A program made the translations under genes and the position numbers. Shown one piece after another: positions 9,004-18,775 of a stretch of 64,000 nt of DNA. The stretch comes from E44-bin32 sp041573795 (GTDB taxonomy: Bacteria > Chloroflexota > Anaerolineae > Anaerolineales > E44-bin32): NCBI GenBank assembly GCA_041573795.1, contig JBFFQB010000001.1, positions 62,001-126,000 of the forward strand. The letters run 5' to 3'. Numbering within the stretch: position 1 is the stretch's first letter; each line of letters opens with the position of its first letter. The notes below the pieces were generated by a model that ran no database searches, was not told the DNA's origin, and saw only the letters and a program-made list of their open reading frames with translations.

Positions 9004-11343
9004 GTGGCCAAACGTTCATCGTCTCGCACTAGACGCAAATCGACCCCTAAAAAAAGGACCAAATCCTCTTCAGGCCGCCGACGGTCTACACAAAAAGCAT
9101 CGCCCCAGAACCGGATCTCGAACGGCTTGGATACGGTGCGGGAGGCTTTGTCCAAACCAGAGCGAAAGAAGGACATCCGTGGCCTCCTGCTGGTTGTTGT
9201 TGGCCTGCTCACAGCGTTGGGAATCATTGTCCCACGTGAAGACCTGCTTGGTTTGTGGAACCGTATACTTGGACAGGTTTTCGGTTGGGGCGTATACCTT
9301 GTCCCCCTGGTGTTGATTGCAGTGGGATTGTATCTCCTGCTCAGACGCTGGCGTGATCGTTTGCCTCAATTTGATCCTGAACAAATCGTCGGCGCCGTAC
9401 TGTTTTACCTTCTCCTTCTTACCGCCCTACATGGAATCCTTGGCGCCACAGACTTATCTAGTGGTTTGGCTCAAGCCCGGATCGGACGGGGGGGAGGCTT
9501 AATCGGTGCTTGGATCCTGTCTATATTGATGCGTGGCTTGGGTGGGGGAGGGACGATTGTAGTGCTCGTCGCCTGGTTTTTGATCGCTCTGACATTCAGC
9601 ATCGGAACGTCGCTGCCAGAGTTGTTCGGCTTTTTGGGCCGGATATGGACCTACTTGTTTGAACAGTTCGCACCACCCGTGGATCGAGGATCGCAGGATT
9701 CAGCCTCCCGTTCTCCTGCACTTGGCCGACCGGTACAACCCCGGCGAGAGCAGATCCCCTCACCGCGACCCACACCGACTTCCCCCTCAGGCTCCCCTGC
9801 GCAACCTCCCGAAGGTGAATCGACAGACCAAGCAACGATGAAAAAGACCGATTGGGTGCTTCCCAGCCTGGAAGAGATTCTTGAGCAAGGAGCTGTTGGA
9901 AGAGCGGACCAGACCTTTGACCGAGAGCGGGCACGCTTGATCGAGGAAACGCTCCTGGCATTTGGCGCACCAGCCCGTGTGGTCGAGATCAATCGTGGGC
10001 CGGTGATCACACAATTCGGCGTAGAACCAGATTTTATCGAGGGGCGCGGCGGTCGTCGCACCAAAGTCAAGGTGAGCAAAATCTCGGCATTGGCAGATGA
10101 TCTGGCGCTTGCCTTGGCAGCGCCATCGATCCGGATCGAAGCGCCCGTTCCAGGAAAAGGCTTTATTGGTATCGAAGTCCCGAACACCGAAGTTGCTTTG
10201 GTCGCACTGCGGGATATTATGGAATCCAAGACATACCAGAAACTTCAATCGCGCCTCGGCCTGGGGTTGGGGAAAGATGTCTCTGGGGGTTCGGTGGCGG
10301 CGGATTTAAGCGCCATGCCTCACCTTCTCATTGCGGGCACTACTGGCTCGGGCAAGTCCGTCTGTGTGAACGCCATCATCTCTTGCTTACTGTTGCAGAA
10401 TACCCCCGATCAGTTGAAGCTAGTGATGGTCGATCCCAAGCGTGTAGAGTTGACTTATTTCAACGGCATCCCCCATTTGCTCGCACCGGTTGTCGTTGAC
10501 CTTGAGCGGGTAGTACCAGCGCTACAGTGGGTCTCCAAGGAAATGGATCGCCGCTATCAACTCTTCGCAACGGAAGGGGTCCGCAATATAGCCGATTACA
10601 ATGAGCGCATGAATCATCTTGAACAACCCGAGATGCATTACATCGTGGTTGTGATCGATGAGCTGGCGGACCTGATGATGTTGGCACCGGATGAGACAGA
10701 GCGTGTGATCACGCGACTTGCCCAACTTGCCCGGGCTACCGGGATTCATCTGGTTATCGCCACCCAACGACCATCTGTGGATGTTGTTACGGGTCTGATC
10801 AAGGCCAACTTCCCGGCACGTGTCGCTTTCGCTGTGGCGTCATCGGTGGACAGTCGTGTGATCCTGGATCAGCCTGGTGCCGAGCGCTTGCTAGGACGTG
10901 GTGACATGCTCTTCCAGGCTCCGGATGCACCCGCACCTTTACGTATGCAAGGGGCGTTTGTCTCTGAAGCTGAGTTAAACCGCTTGATTCGTTACTGGAA
11001 AATCGCCAGTCTGGGTGGCGAGGAGACACAGCCAAGCTCAACTGAACCTGTCACAAGCATCCCTTCGAGTGTTCCGCTCACGCAGGTGCCGATGTGGACT
11101 GAAGCTGCGGATGGGGATACTGATCTAGACCCCATCTTCCCTGAAGCTGTGCAAATCGTAAGAGAAATGCGCAGAGCTTCGATCTCGTTGCTCCAGCGAC
11201 GATTACGGATCGGCTACACACGCGCTGCACGACTGGTGGACCAGCTCGAGGAGCAGGGCATTGTTGGTCCCGCGCAGAGTGGATCGCAGCCCCGTGAAGT
11301 GCTGGATTATGGCTCACTCGCTGCGCAAGATTTGGAAGATTAA
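9004..11343 (+). CDS. ftsK: DNA translocase FtsK/SpoIIIE
   Basis: A septal DNA pump that clears and sorts chromosome termini during division. A basic N terminus (about 1-50) precedes four predicted membrane helices (about 55-210), then a proline-rich linker (about 225-280). The motor follows, with Walker A (AGTTGSGKS) near 445 and Walker B (VVVIDELADLMML) near 550. A C-terminal winged-helix gamma domain (about 710-765) reads the orienting DNA sequences. Total length is 779. GTG 9004 is preferred over TTG 8992 because of its GGAG site. The next gene has its own promoter. Confidence 0.96.
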   Translation: MAKRSSSRTRRKSTPKKRTKSSSGRRRSTQKASPQNRISNGLDTVREALSKPERKKDIRGLLLVVVGLLTALGIIVPREDLLGLWNRILGQVFGWGVYLVPLVLIAVGLYLLLRRWRDRLPQFDPEQIVGAVLFYLLLLTALHGILGATDLSSGLAQARIGRGGGLIGAWILSILMRGLGGGGTIVVLVAWFLIALTFSIGTSLPELFGFLGRIWTYLFEQFAPPVDRGSQDSASRSPALGRPVQPRREQIPSPRPTPTSPSGSPAQPPEGESTDQATMKKTDWVLPSLEEILEQGAVGRADQTFDRERARLIEETLLAFGAPARVVEINRGPVITQFGVEPDFIEGRGGRRTKVKVSKISALADDLALALAAPSIRIEAPVPGKGFIGIEVPNTEVALVALRDIMESKTYQKLQSRLGLGLGKDVSGGSVAADLSAMPHLLIAGTTGSGKSVCVNAIISCLLLQNTPDQLKLVMVDPKRVELTYFNGIPHLLAPVVVDLERVVPALQWVSKEMDRRYQLFATEGVRNIADYNERMNHLEQPEMHYIVVVIDELADLMMLAPDETERVITRLAQLARATGIHLVIATQRPSVDVVTGLIKANFPARVAFAVASSVDSRVILDQPGAERLLGRGDMLFQAPDAPAPLRMQGAFVSEAELNRLIRYWKIASLGGEETQPSSTEPVTSIPSSVPLTQVPMWTEAADGDTDLDPIFPEAVQIVREMRRASISLLQRRLRIGYTRAARLVDQLEEQGIVGPAQSGSQPREVLDYGSLAAQDLED

Positions 11344-11404
11344 TTGTTACGAAGGTAGCAGAGGGAACAACGTGAACCACGCAAATAAGGTATATCGATC
11401 CTTA

Positions 11405-11433
11405 TTGCACCTGTGTATGACTCATGCTATGAT
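11405..11433 (+). promoter_or_regulatory. promoter of the BMP transporter operon
   Basis: TTGCAC and TATGAT are separated by exactly 17 bases, and TGC directly precedes the -10 (extended -10). The predicted start point is near 11440, leaving a leader of about 100 bases with a small GGCC-AAT-GGCC hairpin and GGAGG before the ATG at 11544. I did not recognise a riboswitch in the leader. Confidence 0.7.
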
Positions 11434-11543
11434 TTCGAGTGCTCAACAATCCGGACCACAACCTTGACCGGCCAATGGCCAGAAAGGGGTGATTTGGTAA
11501 AAGAGCAAAATATCCACCACCACCATTTACTGGAGGAGAAAAG

Positions 11544-12611
11544 ATGCAGAAGAAGATTTTAGGACTCGTAACACTGCTCCTGCTTGCTTCGCTGGTCATC
11601 ACTGCATGTGCAACGCCGCCTGCAGAAGAACCGGCACCGCCGGCAGATCAGCCACCGGCAGCCCCGGCAATCCTGGCATGCCAGGTTACCGATACGGGTG
11701 GTATCGATGACAAGTCGTTCAATGCCACAGCCTGGAAGGGTGTCGAGGACGCAGTAGCTGCACTGGGCGCTGAGGGCAAGTACCTAGAGTCACAGCAGCA
11801 AACAGACTACGAGACCAACATCAATGCCTGGATTGAAGAAGGGTGTGATCTGATCATCACAGTTGGTTTCTTGCTTGGTGATGCCACTGCAGCCGCCGCT
11901 GAAGCCAACCCGGATCAGAAGTTCACGATTGTCGACTTCGCCTATGATCCTGGCTTTGACAATGTCGTTGGTCAGGTCTTCAACACGCAGGAAGCCGCCT
12001 TCCTGGCTGGCTACGTATCGGCTGGTGTGACCCAGACCGGTAAGCTTGGGACCTTTGGCGGCATTCCCATTCCGCCTGTAACGGTCTTCATGGACGGTTT
12101 CGCCCTCGGTGCAGCCTATTACAATGAAGTTCACGGGACGGCTGTTGAGGTGCTCGGGTGGGATCCTGCCACGCAGGAAGGCTTGTTCACTGGCAACTTC
12201 GAGAGCCTCGAAGACGGCCGCAACTTGGGCGAGTCGCTCATGGATGAGGGCGCTGATATCATCATGCCCGTCGCCGGACCGGTTGGCCTGGGCACAGCCG
12301 CTGCCGCTGAAGAGCGCGGTGGCGTCTACATCGTTGGTGTGGATGCTGACTGGGTGCTAGTAAATTCGCAGTATGCTCCCATCGTTCTGACGTCGGTTCT
12401 TAAGAACATGGACGTGACCACGTTCAACGTGATCCAGGCCGCACTAGACGGTACCTTCGCAGGTGGTGTGACCGTAGGTACGCTTGAGAACGGTGGTGTG
12501 GGCCTGGCCCCCTTCCATGAACTGGAGGGTATGGTTTCAGCAGAGCTCCAGGCTGAGCTGGATGACGCGGCAGCCAAGCTGATTGCGGGAGAACTCTCCG
12601 CCGTTCCCTAG
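11544..12611 (+). CDS. BMP-family substrate-binding lipoprotein
   Basis: The extracytoplasmic binding protein of an ABC importer in the BMP/PnrA family, whose known members bind nucleosides. A lipoprotein signal peptide ends in the lipobox LVITAC (Cys near 26), followed by a Pro/Ala/Glu-rich linker. The family motif DTGGIDDKSFN is near 54 and a VGVDADW segment near 268. Length (355) is typical. It is the first gene of a four-gene importer and is separated from the ATPase gene by a hairpin, so the binding protein may be made in excess. Purine nucleoside is the likeliest ligand by family, but the sequence does not prove it. Confidence 0.93.
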   Translation: MQKKILGLVTLLLLASLVITACATPPAEEPAPPADQPPAAPAILACQVTDTGGIDDKSFNATAWKGVEDAVAALGAEGKYLESQQQTDYETNINAWIEEGCDLIITVGFLLGDATAAAAEANPDQKFTIVDFAYDPGFDNVVGQVFNTQEAAFLAGYVSAGVTQTGKLGTFGGIPIPPVTVFMDGFALGAAYYNEVHGTAVEVLGWDPATQEGLFTGNFESLEDGRNLGESLMDEGADIIMPVAGPVGLGTAAAAEERGGVYIVGVDADWVLVNSQYAPIVLTSVLKNMDVTTFNVIQAALDGTFAGGVTVGTLENGGVGLAPFHELEGMVSAELQAELDDAAAKLIAGELSAVP

Positions 12612-12646
12612 GCTCCACTGAAACAGACTCAAGGAACATTGCACGC

Positions 12647-12677
12647 AACGAGGCTGGTTTTTTGAACCAGCCTCGTT
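12647..12677 (+). terminator. terminator or attenuator inside the importer operon
   Basis: A perfect 13-bp stem (AACGAGGCTGGTT paired with AACCAGCCTCGTT), a five-base loop and a TTTGTTATTT tail. It lies between the binding-protein gene and the ATPase gene and probably reduces read-through. Confidence 0.8.
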
Positions 12678-12710
12678 TGTTATTTGACAGTTTTCCCGCT
12701 AAATTGCTCA

Positions 12711-12719
12711 TGGTACAAT
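12711..12719 (+). promoter_or_regulatory. internal promoter for the importer ATPase
   Basis: TGGTACAAT fits the extended -10 pattern, 55 bases before the ATPase start. A TTGACA lies 24 bases upstream, too far for a normal -35. It would allow the ATPase and permeases to be transcribed past the preceding hairpin. Confidence 0.45.
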
Positions 12720-12774
12720 CAACGGAGTCTTTGTACATTTCCTCCACACCATTCAGAACGGCTTCAAGGTGACC

Positions 12775-14343
12775 ATGGAACCAGTTCTCGAACTTCGCAA
12801 TGTTACGAAGCGTTTCCCCGGAGTACTCGCAAACGATCATATCGATCTGGACCTGAAACAAGGTGAGATCCACGCTTTGCTGGGAGAAAACGGCGCCGGC
12901 AAGACGACCTTGATGAATATCCTCTATGGACTCTACGCTCCAGATGAGGGTGAGGTGATCGTGCGCGGTAAGAAAGTTGACATCCAGGACCCGGGTGATG
13001 CCATCGAGGCCGGGATTGGCATGGTGCATCAACACTTCATGCTCATCCCGGTCTTCACCGTCACAGAAAATGTGATGCTGGGGGAGGAAGCGCTGCAATT
13101 TGGCGATTTCCTCAACCGCGAGTCTGCCTCAAAACGTATTCAAGAGATCTCAGAAAATTACTCGCTTGCCGTTGAACCGGATGTCTACGTTCGCGACATA
13201 CCCGTCGGCGTGCAGCAGAGGGTAGAGATCATCAAGCTGCTTTACCGTGAAGCCGACATCCTCATCCTGGATGAGCCAACGGCTGTCCTAACGCCCCAGG
13301 AAGCGGATGAGCTATTCAAGATCATGCGCTCGTTGGTCGAACAAGGCAAATCGATCATCTTCATCACGCATAAATTGCGCGAAGTATTAGATGTCGCTGA
13401 TCGAATCACTGTAATACGAAGGGGAAAGGTTGTAGGTAGCACAACGCCAAAAGAAGCGGATAAAAACAAATTGGCGGAGATGATGGTCGGCCGTGCTGTC
13501 CAGCTCGGTGTAAAAAAGGACCCGGCCAAACCGGGCGAGGTGGTGCTTGAAGCCGATCAACTAGTCGTGTTGAATGATCGCAATCAGGTTGCTGTGGACG
13601 GCGTCTCCTTTCAGGTCCATGAGGGCGAGATTTTTGGTATCGCCGGGGTTCAAGGCAACGGCCAGACCGAGTTGGTTGAAGCGGTAACAGGATTGCGTCG
13701 GGCGCACAATGGCCGCATCCAATTCTTGAAAAAAAACATTATCAACGCAGATCCGCGCGCGATCACCGAAATCGGGGCGGCCCATGTGCCGGAGGACCGC
13801 CAACGCGATGGGCTCGTGCTCCCATTCCCCGTGGCAGACAACTTGGTCCTCAATACCTATTATCTCGAGCCGTTCACCGAGGGTGTCGTGCTTCAAAGCG
13901 AGAAGATCATCGAGAATGCCAACAAACGCATAAATGAATACGATATACGGACCCCGGGCCCAATCACTTCTGCTGGTTCGCTATCAGGAGGCAATCAGCA
14001 GAAAGTCATTGTCGCACGTGAATTCTCTCGACCCATCAAGCTCCTGGTTGCCTCACAACCTACAAGAGGTCTTGATGTGGGTTCGATTGAATTTATCCAC
14101 AACCAGATTGTTAAGAAGCGCGATGAGGGCATTGCCGTACTTCTAGTTTCGCCCGAATTGGATGAAATTATGGAGCTTTCCGATCGCATCGCGGTCATGT
14201 ATCGCGGAAAGATCGTCGCCATTGTTCCCAGTGAAGAAGCAACCAAAGAACAGATCGGTTTGTTGATGGCGGGTATTGAGCCGGAGAAAGCCAAACCAAA
14301 GACCAAAAAGAAAAAATCACCTAAGTCTAAGTCGGCCACATAG
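12775..14343 (+). CDS. ABC importer ATPase with two nucleotide-binding domains
   Basis: The energising subunit of the BMP-type importer. Two ABC domains are in tandem. The first has Walker A GENGAGKTT near 36, a VGVQQR signature instead of LSGGQ, and Walker B ILILDEPTAVL near 162. The second has a weak Walker A (GVQGNGQTE, typical of sugar/nucleoside ABC proteins such as YufO/RbsA), the signature SGGNQQKV near 400 and a degenerate Walker B (LLVASQPTRGLD). The C-terminal tail is Lys-rich. ATG 12775 follows AAGG; an in-frame GTG at 12769 is the alternative. The TTG of permease 1 lies 14 bases after its stop. Confidence 0.93.
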   Translation: MEPVLELRNVTKRFPGVLANDHIDLDLKQGEIHALLGENGAGKTTLMNILYGLYAPDEGEVIVRGKKVDIQDPGDAIEAGIGMVHQHFMLIPVFTVTENVMLGEEALQFGDFLNRESASKRIQEISENYSLAVEPDVYVRDIPVGVQQRVEIIKLLYREADILILDEPTAVLTPQEADELFKIMRSLVEQGKSIIFITHKLREVLDVADRITVIRRGKVVGSTTPKEADKNKLAEMMVGRAVQLGVKKDPAKPGEVVLEADQLVVLNDRNQVAVDGVSFQVHEGEIFGIAGVQGNGQTELVEAVTGLRRAHNGRIQFLKKNIINADPRAITEIGAAHVPEDRQRDGLVLPFPVADNLVLNTYYLEPFTEGVVLQSEKIIENANKRINEYDIRTPGPITSAGSLSGGNQQKVIVAREFSRPIKLLVASQPTRGLDVGSIEFIHNQIVKKRDEGIAVLLVSPELDEIMELSDRIAVMYRGKIVAIVPSEEATKEQIGLLMAGIEPEKAKPKTKKKKSPKSKSAT

Positions 14344-14356
14344 TGAGGGTTCTCCA

Positions 14357-15637
14357 TTGAGCGAAGAAGAAAAGAACAAGAAACCAGACGCCGGCAAAGT
14401 ATTCATAGAAGAGCTGACCAAGGGGCCTGATAAGGACGCGTCTTTATGGCGGCGCACCTGGCAAGCGTTATCTGTGCCGTTGCTAGCGCTCATAAGCGGT
14501 TTGATCCTAGGCGCTATTTTAATCATTGCGACTTCACAGGATGTCTATAGCTTGTGGGCCACATCCCCTCTTGAAGGACTTAAGGCAGGGTGGACGGAAG
14601 TCCGTGTTTCCTATGGAGCGTTGTTTAGTGGGTCGATCGGTGACCCAGCCAGGATCATCGCAGCGTTGCAAAGCGGCGATGGACTTGAAATCCGGCGGGC
14701 ATTCAACCCCATCTTGGAAAGCCTCACTGCAAGCACACCCTTTATTTTTGGTGCCCTTGCCGTCGCACTGGGTTTCCGCACAGGGTTGTTCAATATTGGT
14801 GCCGAGGGGCAGCTCTTCATCGGTGCAATCTTTGCGGCCTTTGTCGGCTACTCCATCACGGGATTGCCAGCGATCATCCACATCCCTCTGGCCCTTGGCG
14901 CGGGGGCTCTTGGAGGTGCTCTCTGGGGATTTATCCCTGGTTGGCTGAAAGCAAAAACAGGAGGCCACGAAGTCATCAATACCATCATGATGAACTACAT
15001 CGCCTTCCGCTTGAGCGATTGGCTACTCAATGGCCCGATGCAACGGCCCGATTCCTTCAACCCGGTCAGCCCGACCATCTCTGAAAGCGCCATGCTGCCC
15101 AAATTCTTTGCTGACCCGATTCGATTTCACCTGGGGTTCTTCCTCGCCCTCGGTGTGGCTTGGTTGGTATATTGGTTCCTTTTCAAAACAAGATGGGGCT
15201 TCGATCTTCGCTCCGTGGGCTCTAACCCTCATGCTGCGCGCTATGCCGGCATGAACATCGTCGCAAGCACCGTATTGGCCATGTCTTTATCTGGCGCGTT
15301 GGCGGGCTTGGCGGGTACGAACGAAGTGCTGGGGCTCAACCACAATTTGGCGATGGCCTTCTCCTCGGGTTATGGTTTTGATAGCATTGCGATTGCGCTG
15401 CTTGGCAAGAATCATCCCTTAGGTGTTGTTATCGCCTCTTTGTTGTTCGGTGTATTACGCACGGGCGCGATCCGCATGCAGGTTGCGGCGCAGATCCCGA
15501 TCGACATCATTACAGTTTTGCAGGCATTCATCCTGGCCTTCATCGCTGCCCCCGCTATCATCCGGACGATATACCGCTTACGCGAACCGGAGATCGAAGA
15601 AGAGGCGGTATCGATCCGCGGCTGGGGAGGTGACTAA
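14357..15637 (+). CDS. ABC importer permease (YufP-like)
   Basis: An integral membrane permease of the BMP-type importer (BPD_transp_2 superfamily). A charged cytoplasmic N terminus is followed by a first helix near 45-70, a soluble segment of about 75 residues, and then a bundle of about eight helices. The family stretch FNIGAEGQLFIGAI and the segment GGHEVINTIMMNYIA are visible. TTG at 14357 was chosen because GAGGG sits seven bases upstream and an in-frame TTG at 14276 lies inside the ATPase gene. It is translationally close to permease 2, only two bases away. Predicted length is 426. Confidence 0.92.
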   Translation: MSEEEKNKKPDAGKVFIEELTKGPDKDASLWRRTWQALSVPLLALISGLILGAILIIATSQDVYSLWATSPLEGLKAGWTEVRVSYGALFSGSIGDPARIIAALQSGDGLEIRRAFNPILESLTASTPFIFGALAVALGFRTGLFNIGAEGQLFIGAIFAAFVGYSITGLPAIIHIPLALGAGALGGALWGFIPGWLKAKTGGHEVINTIMMNYIAFRLSDWLLNGPMQRPDSFNPVSPTISESAMLPKFFADPIRFHLGFFLALGVAWLVYWFLFKTRWGFDLRSVGSNPHAARYAGMNIVASTVLAMSLSGALAGLAGTNEVLGLNHNLAMAFSSGYGFDSIAIALLGKNHPLGVVIASLLFGVLRTGAIRMQVAAQIPIDIITVLQAFILAFIAAPAIIRTIYRLREPEIEEEAVSIRGWGGD

Positions 15638-15639
15638 CG

Positions 15640-16908
15640 ATGACAACCGCAGTTATCGAACGCAAGGAAATCGAGCTTGTCTCGCCAACCCGCCAGCGTG
15701 TCATGGGGATCTTCTTCCTGCTAATTGGTGCCACGATATGGTTCTTCTTTGGCCGATCGGTGGAGGCGGGTTCGGTGACAACCTTTGGACTCGTACCCGG
15801 TGGTTTTGAATCTACTCTGCCGGATTGGGTCCTTCCGGCCCCGGCGACATTAAACATTCTAGCGGCTATCTCAATTTTTCTAGGAGGCTTTCAGGTGATA
15901 CGCGGCTTCGGCCGTCGTACAAACACCATCCTGGGATTGGTTGCCGGTTTCTTCATCTTTGGCTTCCTGACCTGGGCTGCTGCCGGAAAATCGATGAACC
16001 TGGCTGGACTGCTCAACACGACCCTGAATAAGGCGGTCCCGCTAACTTTGGGTGCGCTTTCTGGTGTGCTGTGTGAACGTGCTGGTGTGGTCAACATCGC
16101 TATCGAAGGCATGATGCTTGCGGGAGCGATGGTAGCGTCACTGGTCGGCAGCCTCTTCGGGAGCTTGTGGCTCGGACTGCTGGCAGGAGTGCTGGTTGGC
16201 GTGTTGCTTGGATTGGTGCATGCTGTGCTCTCGATCAAGTACGTAACCGATCAGATCATTTCAGGCACAGTGATCAACATCTTTGCGGGTGGTATCACTG
16301 CCTTCGCCTCACAAAAGTTCCTGCAACCAAATCAGGCCTTGAACGACCCCGGGATTTTTCGGCCGTTCGAAATCCCATTACTGGCAAAGATTCCGATCAT
16401 CGGACCGATCTTCTTCAATAACAATCTTTTCATCTATGCCATGTTCATCTTCATGATCGCACTTCATATTGGGTTGTTCTATACACGCTGGGGCCTGCGC
16501 CTGCGCTCGGTGGGTGAGCATCCGAAAGCAGCAGATACGCTGGGGATCAACGTGTTCCGTACACGCTACATGGCGGTACTGCTGGGTGGCGCAATGGCGG
16601 GGTTTGCCGGCGCCTACTTCACCATCGGGTCGGTGGGCCGTTTCGATGAGTTTATGACCGCTGGCCGAGGTTTCATTTCTCTGGCCGCGATGATCTTCGG
16701 CAACTGGACTCCTATTGGCTCCTTTGGTGCCGGATTGCTCTTTGGCTTCGCCGATTCACTCGCTTCGAAGCTAGCGATCCTGGGGGTACAGATACCTTCC
16801 GAATTCCTGCTGATGACGCCATACGTGGTGACGATGATCGTGCTGGCGGGTGTCGTCGGACGTGGACAGATGCCAGCAGCAGATGGACAGCCGTATGTGA
16901 AAGAATAG
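15640..16908 (+). CDS. ABC importer permease (YufQ-like)
   Basis: The second membrane subunit of the importer, of the same family as permease 1. Two N-terminal helices are followed by a core of about eight. The family motif VVNIAIEGMMLAGAM is near residue 150 and VKYVTDQIISGTVINI-like sequence near 200, with a cytoplasmic coupling region GLRLRSVGEHPKAADTLGI near 285. A GGGGAGGTGA ribosome-binding site precedes the ATG. It ends the operon, and a strong hairpin terminator follows about 40 bases later. Confidence 0.92.
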   Translation: MTTAVIERKEIELVSPTRQRVMGIFFLLIGATIWFFFGRSVEAGSVTTFGLVPGGFESTLPDWVLPAPATLNILAAISIFLGGFQVIRGFGRRTNTILGLVAGFFIFGFLTWAAAGKSMNLAGLLNTTLNKAVPLTLGALSGVLCERAGVVNIAIEGMMLAGAMVASLVGSLFGSLWLGLLAGVLVGVLLGLVHAVLSIKYVTDQIISGTVINIFAGGITAFASQKFLQPNQALNDPGIFRPFEIPLLAKIPIIGPIFFNNNLFIYAMFIFMIALHIGLFYTRWGLRLRSVGEHPKAADTLGINVFRTRYMAVLLGGAMAGFAGAYFTIGSVGRFDEFMTAGRGFISLAAMIFGNWTPIGSFGAGLLFGFADSLASKLAILGVQIPSEFLLMTPYVVTMIVLAGVVGRGQMPAADGQPYVKE

Positions 16909-16946
16909 CAGGCGCTATCTGTATCCCTTCAAACAACATGTACCTA

Positions 16947-16971
16947 AAGGGGCGGGTCTACACCGCCCCTT
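16947..16971 (+). terminator. terminator of the importer operon
   Basis: A nine-bp perfect stem (AAGGGGCGG with CCGCCCCTT) and a seven-base loop, followed by a T-rich tail (CTTTGTTTGTATTT). Confidence 0.85.
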
Positions 16972-17000
16972 CTTTGTTTGTATTTGGTGAAAGTATGGAA

Positions 17001-17025
17001 AGGGGCAAGCCGCCATGTTGCCCCT
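17001..17025 (-). terminator. probable murJ terminator
   Basis: An eight-bp stem (AGGGGCAA with TTGCCCCT) with a nine-base loop. Read on the minus strand it is followed by TTTCC. It lies about 75 bases beyond the murJ stop and has no T-run on the plus strand. Confidence 0.45.
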
Positions 17026-17101
17026 GCTGCGTATTAACAAAGTGGCAGGGCTAATGCTACTCTCTCGAAAGGTATGAAGTAGCGTGCCCCTACCTATACC
17101 C

Positions 17102-18775
17102 TCAGGTAGTACCTTTTTGCCCTCTTTGCGCCAGTCCACGTAGCAATGCTATCGGTAACGTGCGAATCTCCTTCAATCCGAGCAACGCAGCGCTGACGAG
17201 ATAGACGACAGCGCCCAGCAACCCACCGCCTAAGAAGAGCATGAGTCGCCCCGGCTCGATGACCCGGGCGAAGAGCAGAATTGCGCCACCCATCAATGCG
17301 GAGGCGATCAATGCCCGACCGGCATCCACGAGGATCTGTTGGGCATTAATTCCCTTCCAGCGGATGTGCAAGATCGTCAGCCCGATAAACGATTCAATCC
17401 CGACAGCGATGCCGTTTGCCAATGCCAGCCCGCCATGCTCGAGGCCGCCTTCTCGCAGGGGGCGAGAGAGCCAGATCGCGAGACCGACATTTAGCGCCGT
17501 AGTGAAGAAAGAGACCAGCAGCGGTGTAAGGGTATCCTTCTGGGCGGCGAAGGCGCGCACGACAACCTCCAAAACGGACTGGCTGACCAACGCTACGACA
17601 TAGAACTGGAGAGCATAATAGACCAACGCCGTGCTTTCGGCGGTGAACTCGCCGCCTTCAAAGAGCAGTCCGATCACCGGGCGGCCCAGCACAATTAGTC
17701 CTACCCCGGCGGGCAACGCCAGGGTGAGGATGGCACGCAGCGATCCGCTTAGAGCCCCGCGTTGCGAGGCGACATCTTTTTCGGCAGCCAGGGCGGCCAT
17801 GGTTGGGAAGACTGCGATTCCGATGGCGGTGCCAATCAACGTCCAAGGTGTATTCATGAGTTGAAAGGCATAGCGCAGGGATGAGACACGACCCACACCA
17901 AGCCCCGAGCCGAGATTGGCATTGATCCAATCGATGCTGGCGCGGGCCATCAAGAGATCGAGCACACGCGGTGCCATCAGAATCGCCACTCGTTGGAGGG
18001 CGGGGTCGCGCCAATTAATCAGCGGATGCCATTTCACTCTATAGTAGAACAATCCGGGGATTTGGATGAGTAAATGCAAGATTGCGCCGATACATGCGCC
18101 CCAGGCAAGGCTGAAAATTCCCAGGCTTGGTTGTAATACTACCGCCCCTACAATAATCCCCAAGCTGTACATCGTGGGCGCCAGCGCAGGTAGGAGAAAG
18201 TGCTGGTGGGCATGCAGAGTTCCGGTAATGATGCTGCTCACGGCGAAAATCACCGTGGAGAGTAAGAGCACCCGCATCAAGTCGGCGGTTAAGGTCCGTG
18301 TTTCAAGAGGGAAGTTAGGCGCAATGCCCCAGCGAGCCGAGATCAGCATTGGCGCCGTAAGGGCAAGGATAACTGCAGCGGCTCCCGTCAGAAGCAGGAT
18401 GGTGTTTACAACCTGGCTGAACAATCGATGGGCAGCCTCTGAATCCCGTCCTTTAAGTTCGGCATAAATTGGGATAAAAGCGAAGGCTAATGCTCCGCCA
18501 GCGAGCATGGTGAAGAGCAGCTCAGGGATGCCATTGGCGGCTGTGAAAGCATCGAGCTCGGCGGTAGTGCCAAAGCGGGTGGCGATGACGCGCTGGCGCA
18601 CGAGGCCAAGGATCAGGGAGGCTCCCAGACCCAGCATGACAACGAGCGTCGAACGGGCGACGGCAACGCCACGCTGCGAACCAGGAGAAGGTGAGCTAGC
18701 GTCGTTATGGACGGTTATGAGCCTACCCCCAGGCGCTGCAGTTGAGATAAGGCTGGATCCCAATCCGGATGCCAC
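17102..18775 (-). CDS. murJ: lipid II flippase MurJ (MviN)
   Basis: MurJ moves lipid II across the cytoplasmic membrane during peptidoglycan synthesis. About 14 membrane segments are predicted. The N-terminal family region (LGLVRQRVIATRFGTTAELDAF, shown here only in part: LGLVRQRVIATRFG) and the AFIPIYAEL segment are present. The start is unclear: between the stop of the upstream gene (18715) and this conserved region there is no ATG, GTG or TTG. GTG 18775, TTG 18763 and TTG 18847 all lie inside the upstream gene, and an ATA overlaps its stop. I give GTG 18775 as a working start. It is cotranscribed with the C39-like gene. Confidence 0.88.
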   Translation of the reverse strand: MASGLGSSLISTAAPGGRLITVHNDASSPSPGSQRGVAVARSTLVVMLGLGASLILGLVRQRVIATRFGTTAELDAFTAANGIPELLFTMLAGGALAFAFIPIYAELKGRDSEAAHRLFSQVVNTILLLTGAAAVILALTAPMLISARWGIAPNFPLETRTLTADLMRVLLLSTVIFAVSSIITGTLHAHQHFLLPALAPTMYSLGIIVGAVVLQPSLGIFSLAWGACIGAILHLLIQIPGLFYYRVKWHPLINWRDPALQRVAILMAPRVLDLLMARASIDWINANLGSGLGVGRVSSLRYAFQLMNTPWTLIGTAIGIAVFPTMAALAAEKDVASQRGALSGSLRAILTLALPAGVGLIVLGRPVIGLLFEGGEFTAESTALVYYALQFYVVALVSQSVLEVVVRAFAAQKDTLTPLLVSFFTTALNVGLAIWLSRPLREGGLEHGGLALANGIAVGIESFIGLTILHIRWKGINAQQILVDAGRALIASALMGGAILLFARVIEPGRLMLFLGGGLLGAVVYLVSAALLGLKEIRTLPIALLRGLAQRGQKGTT

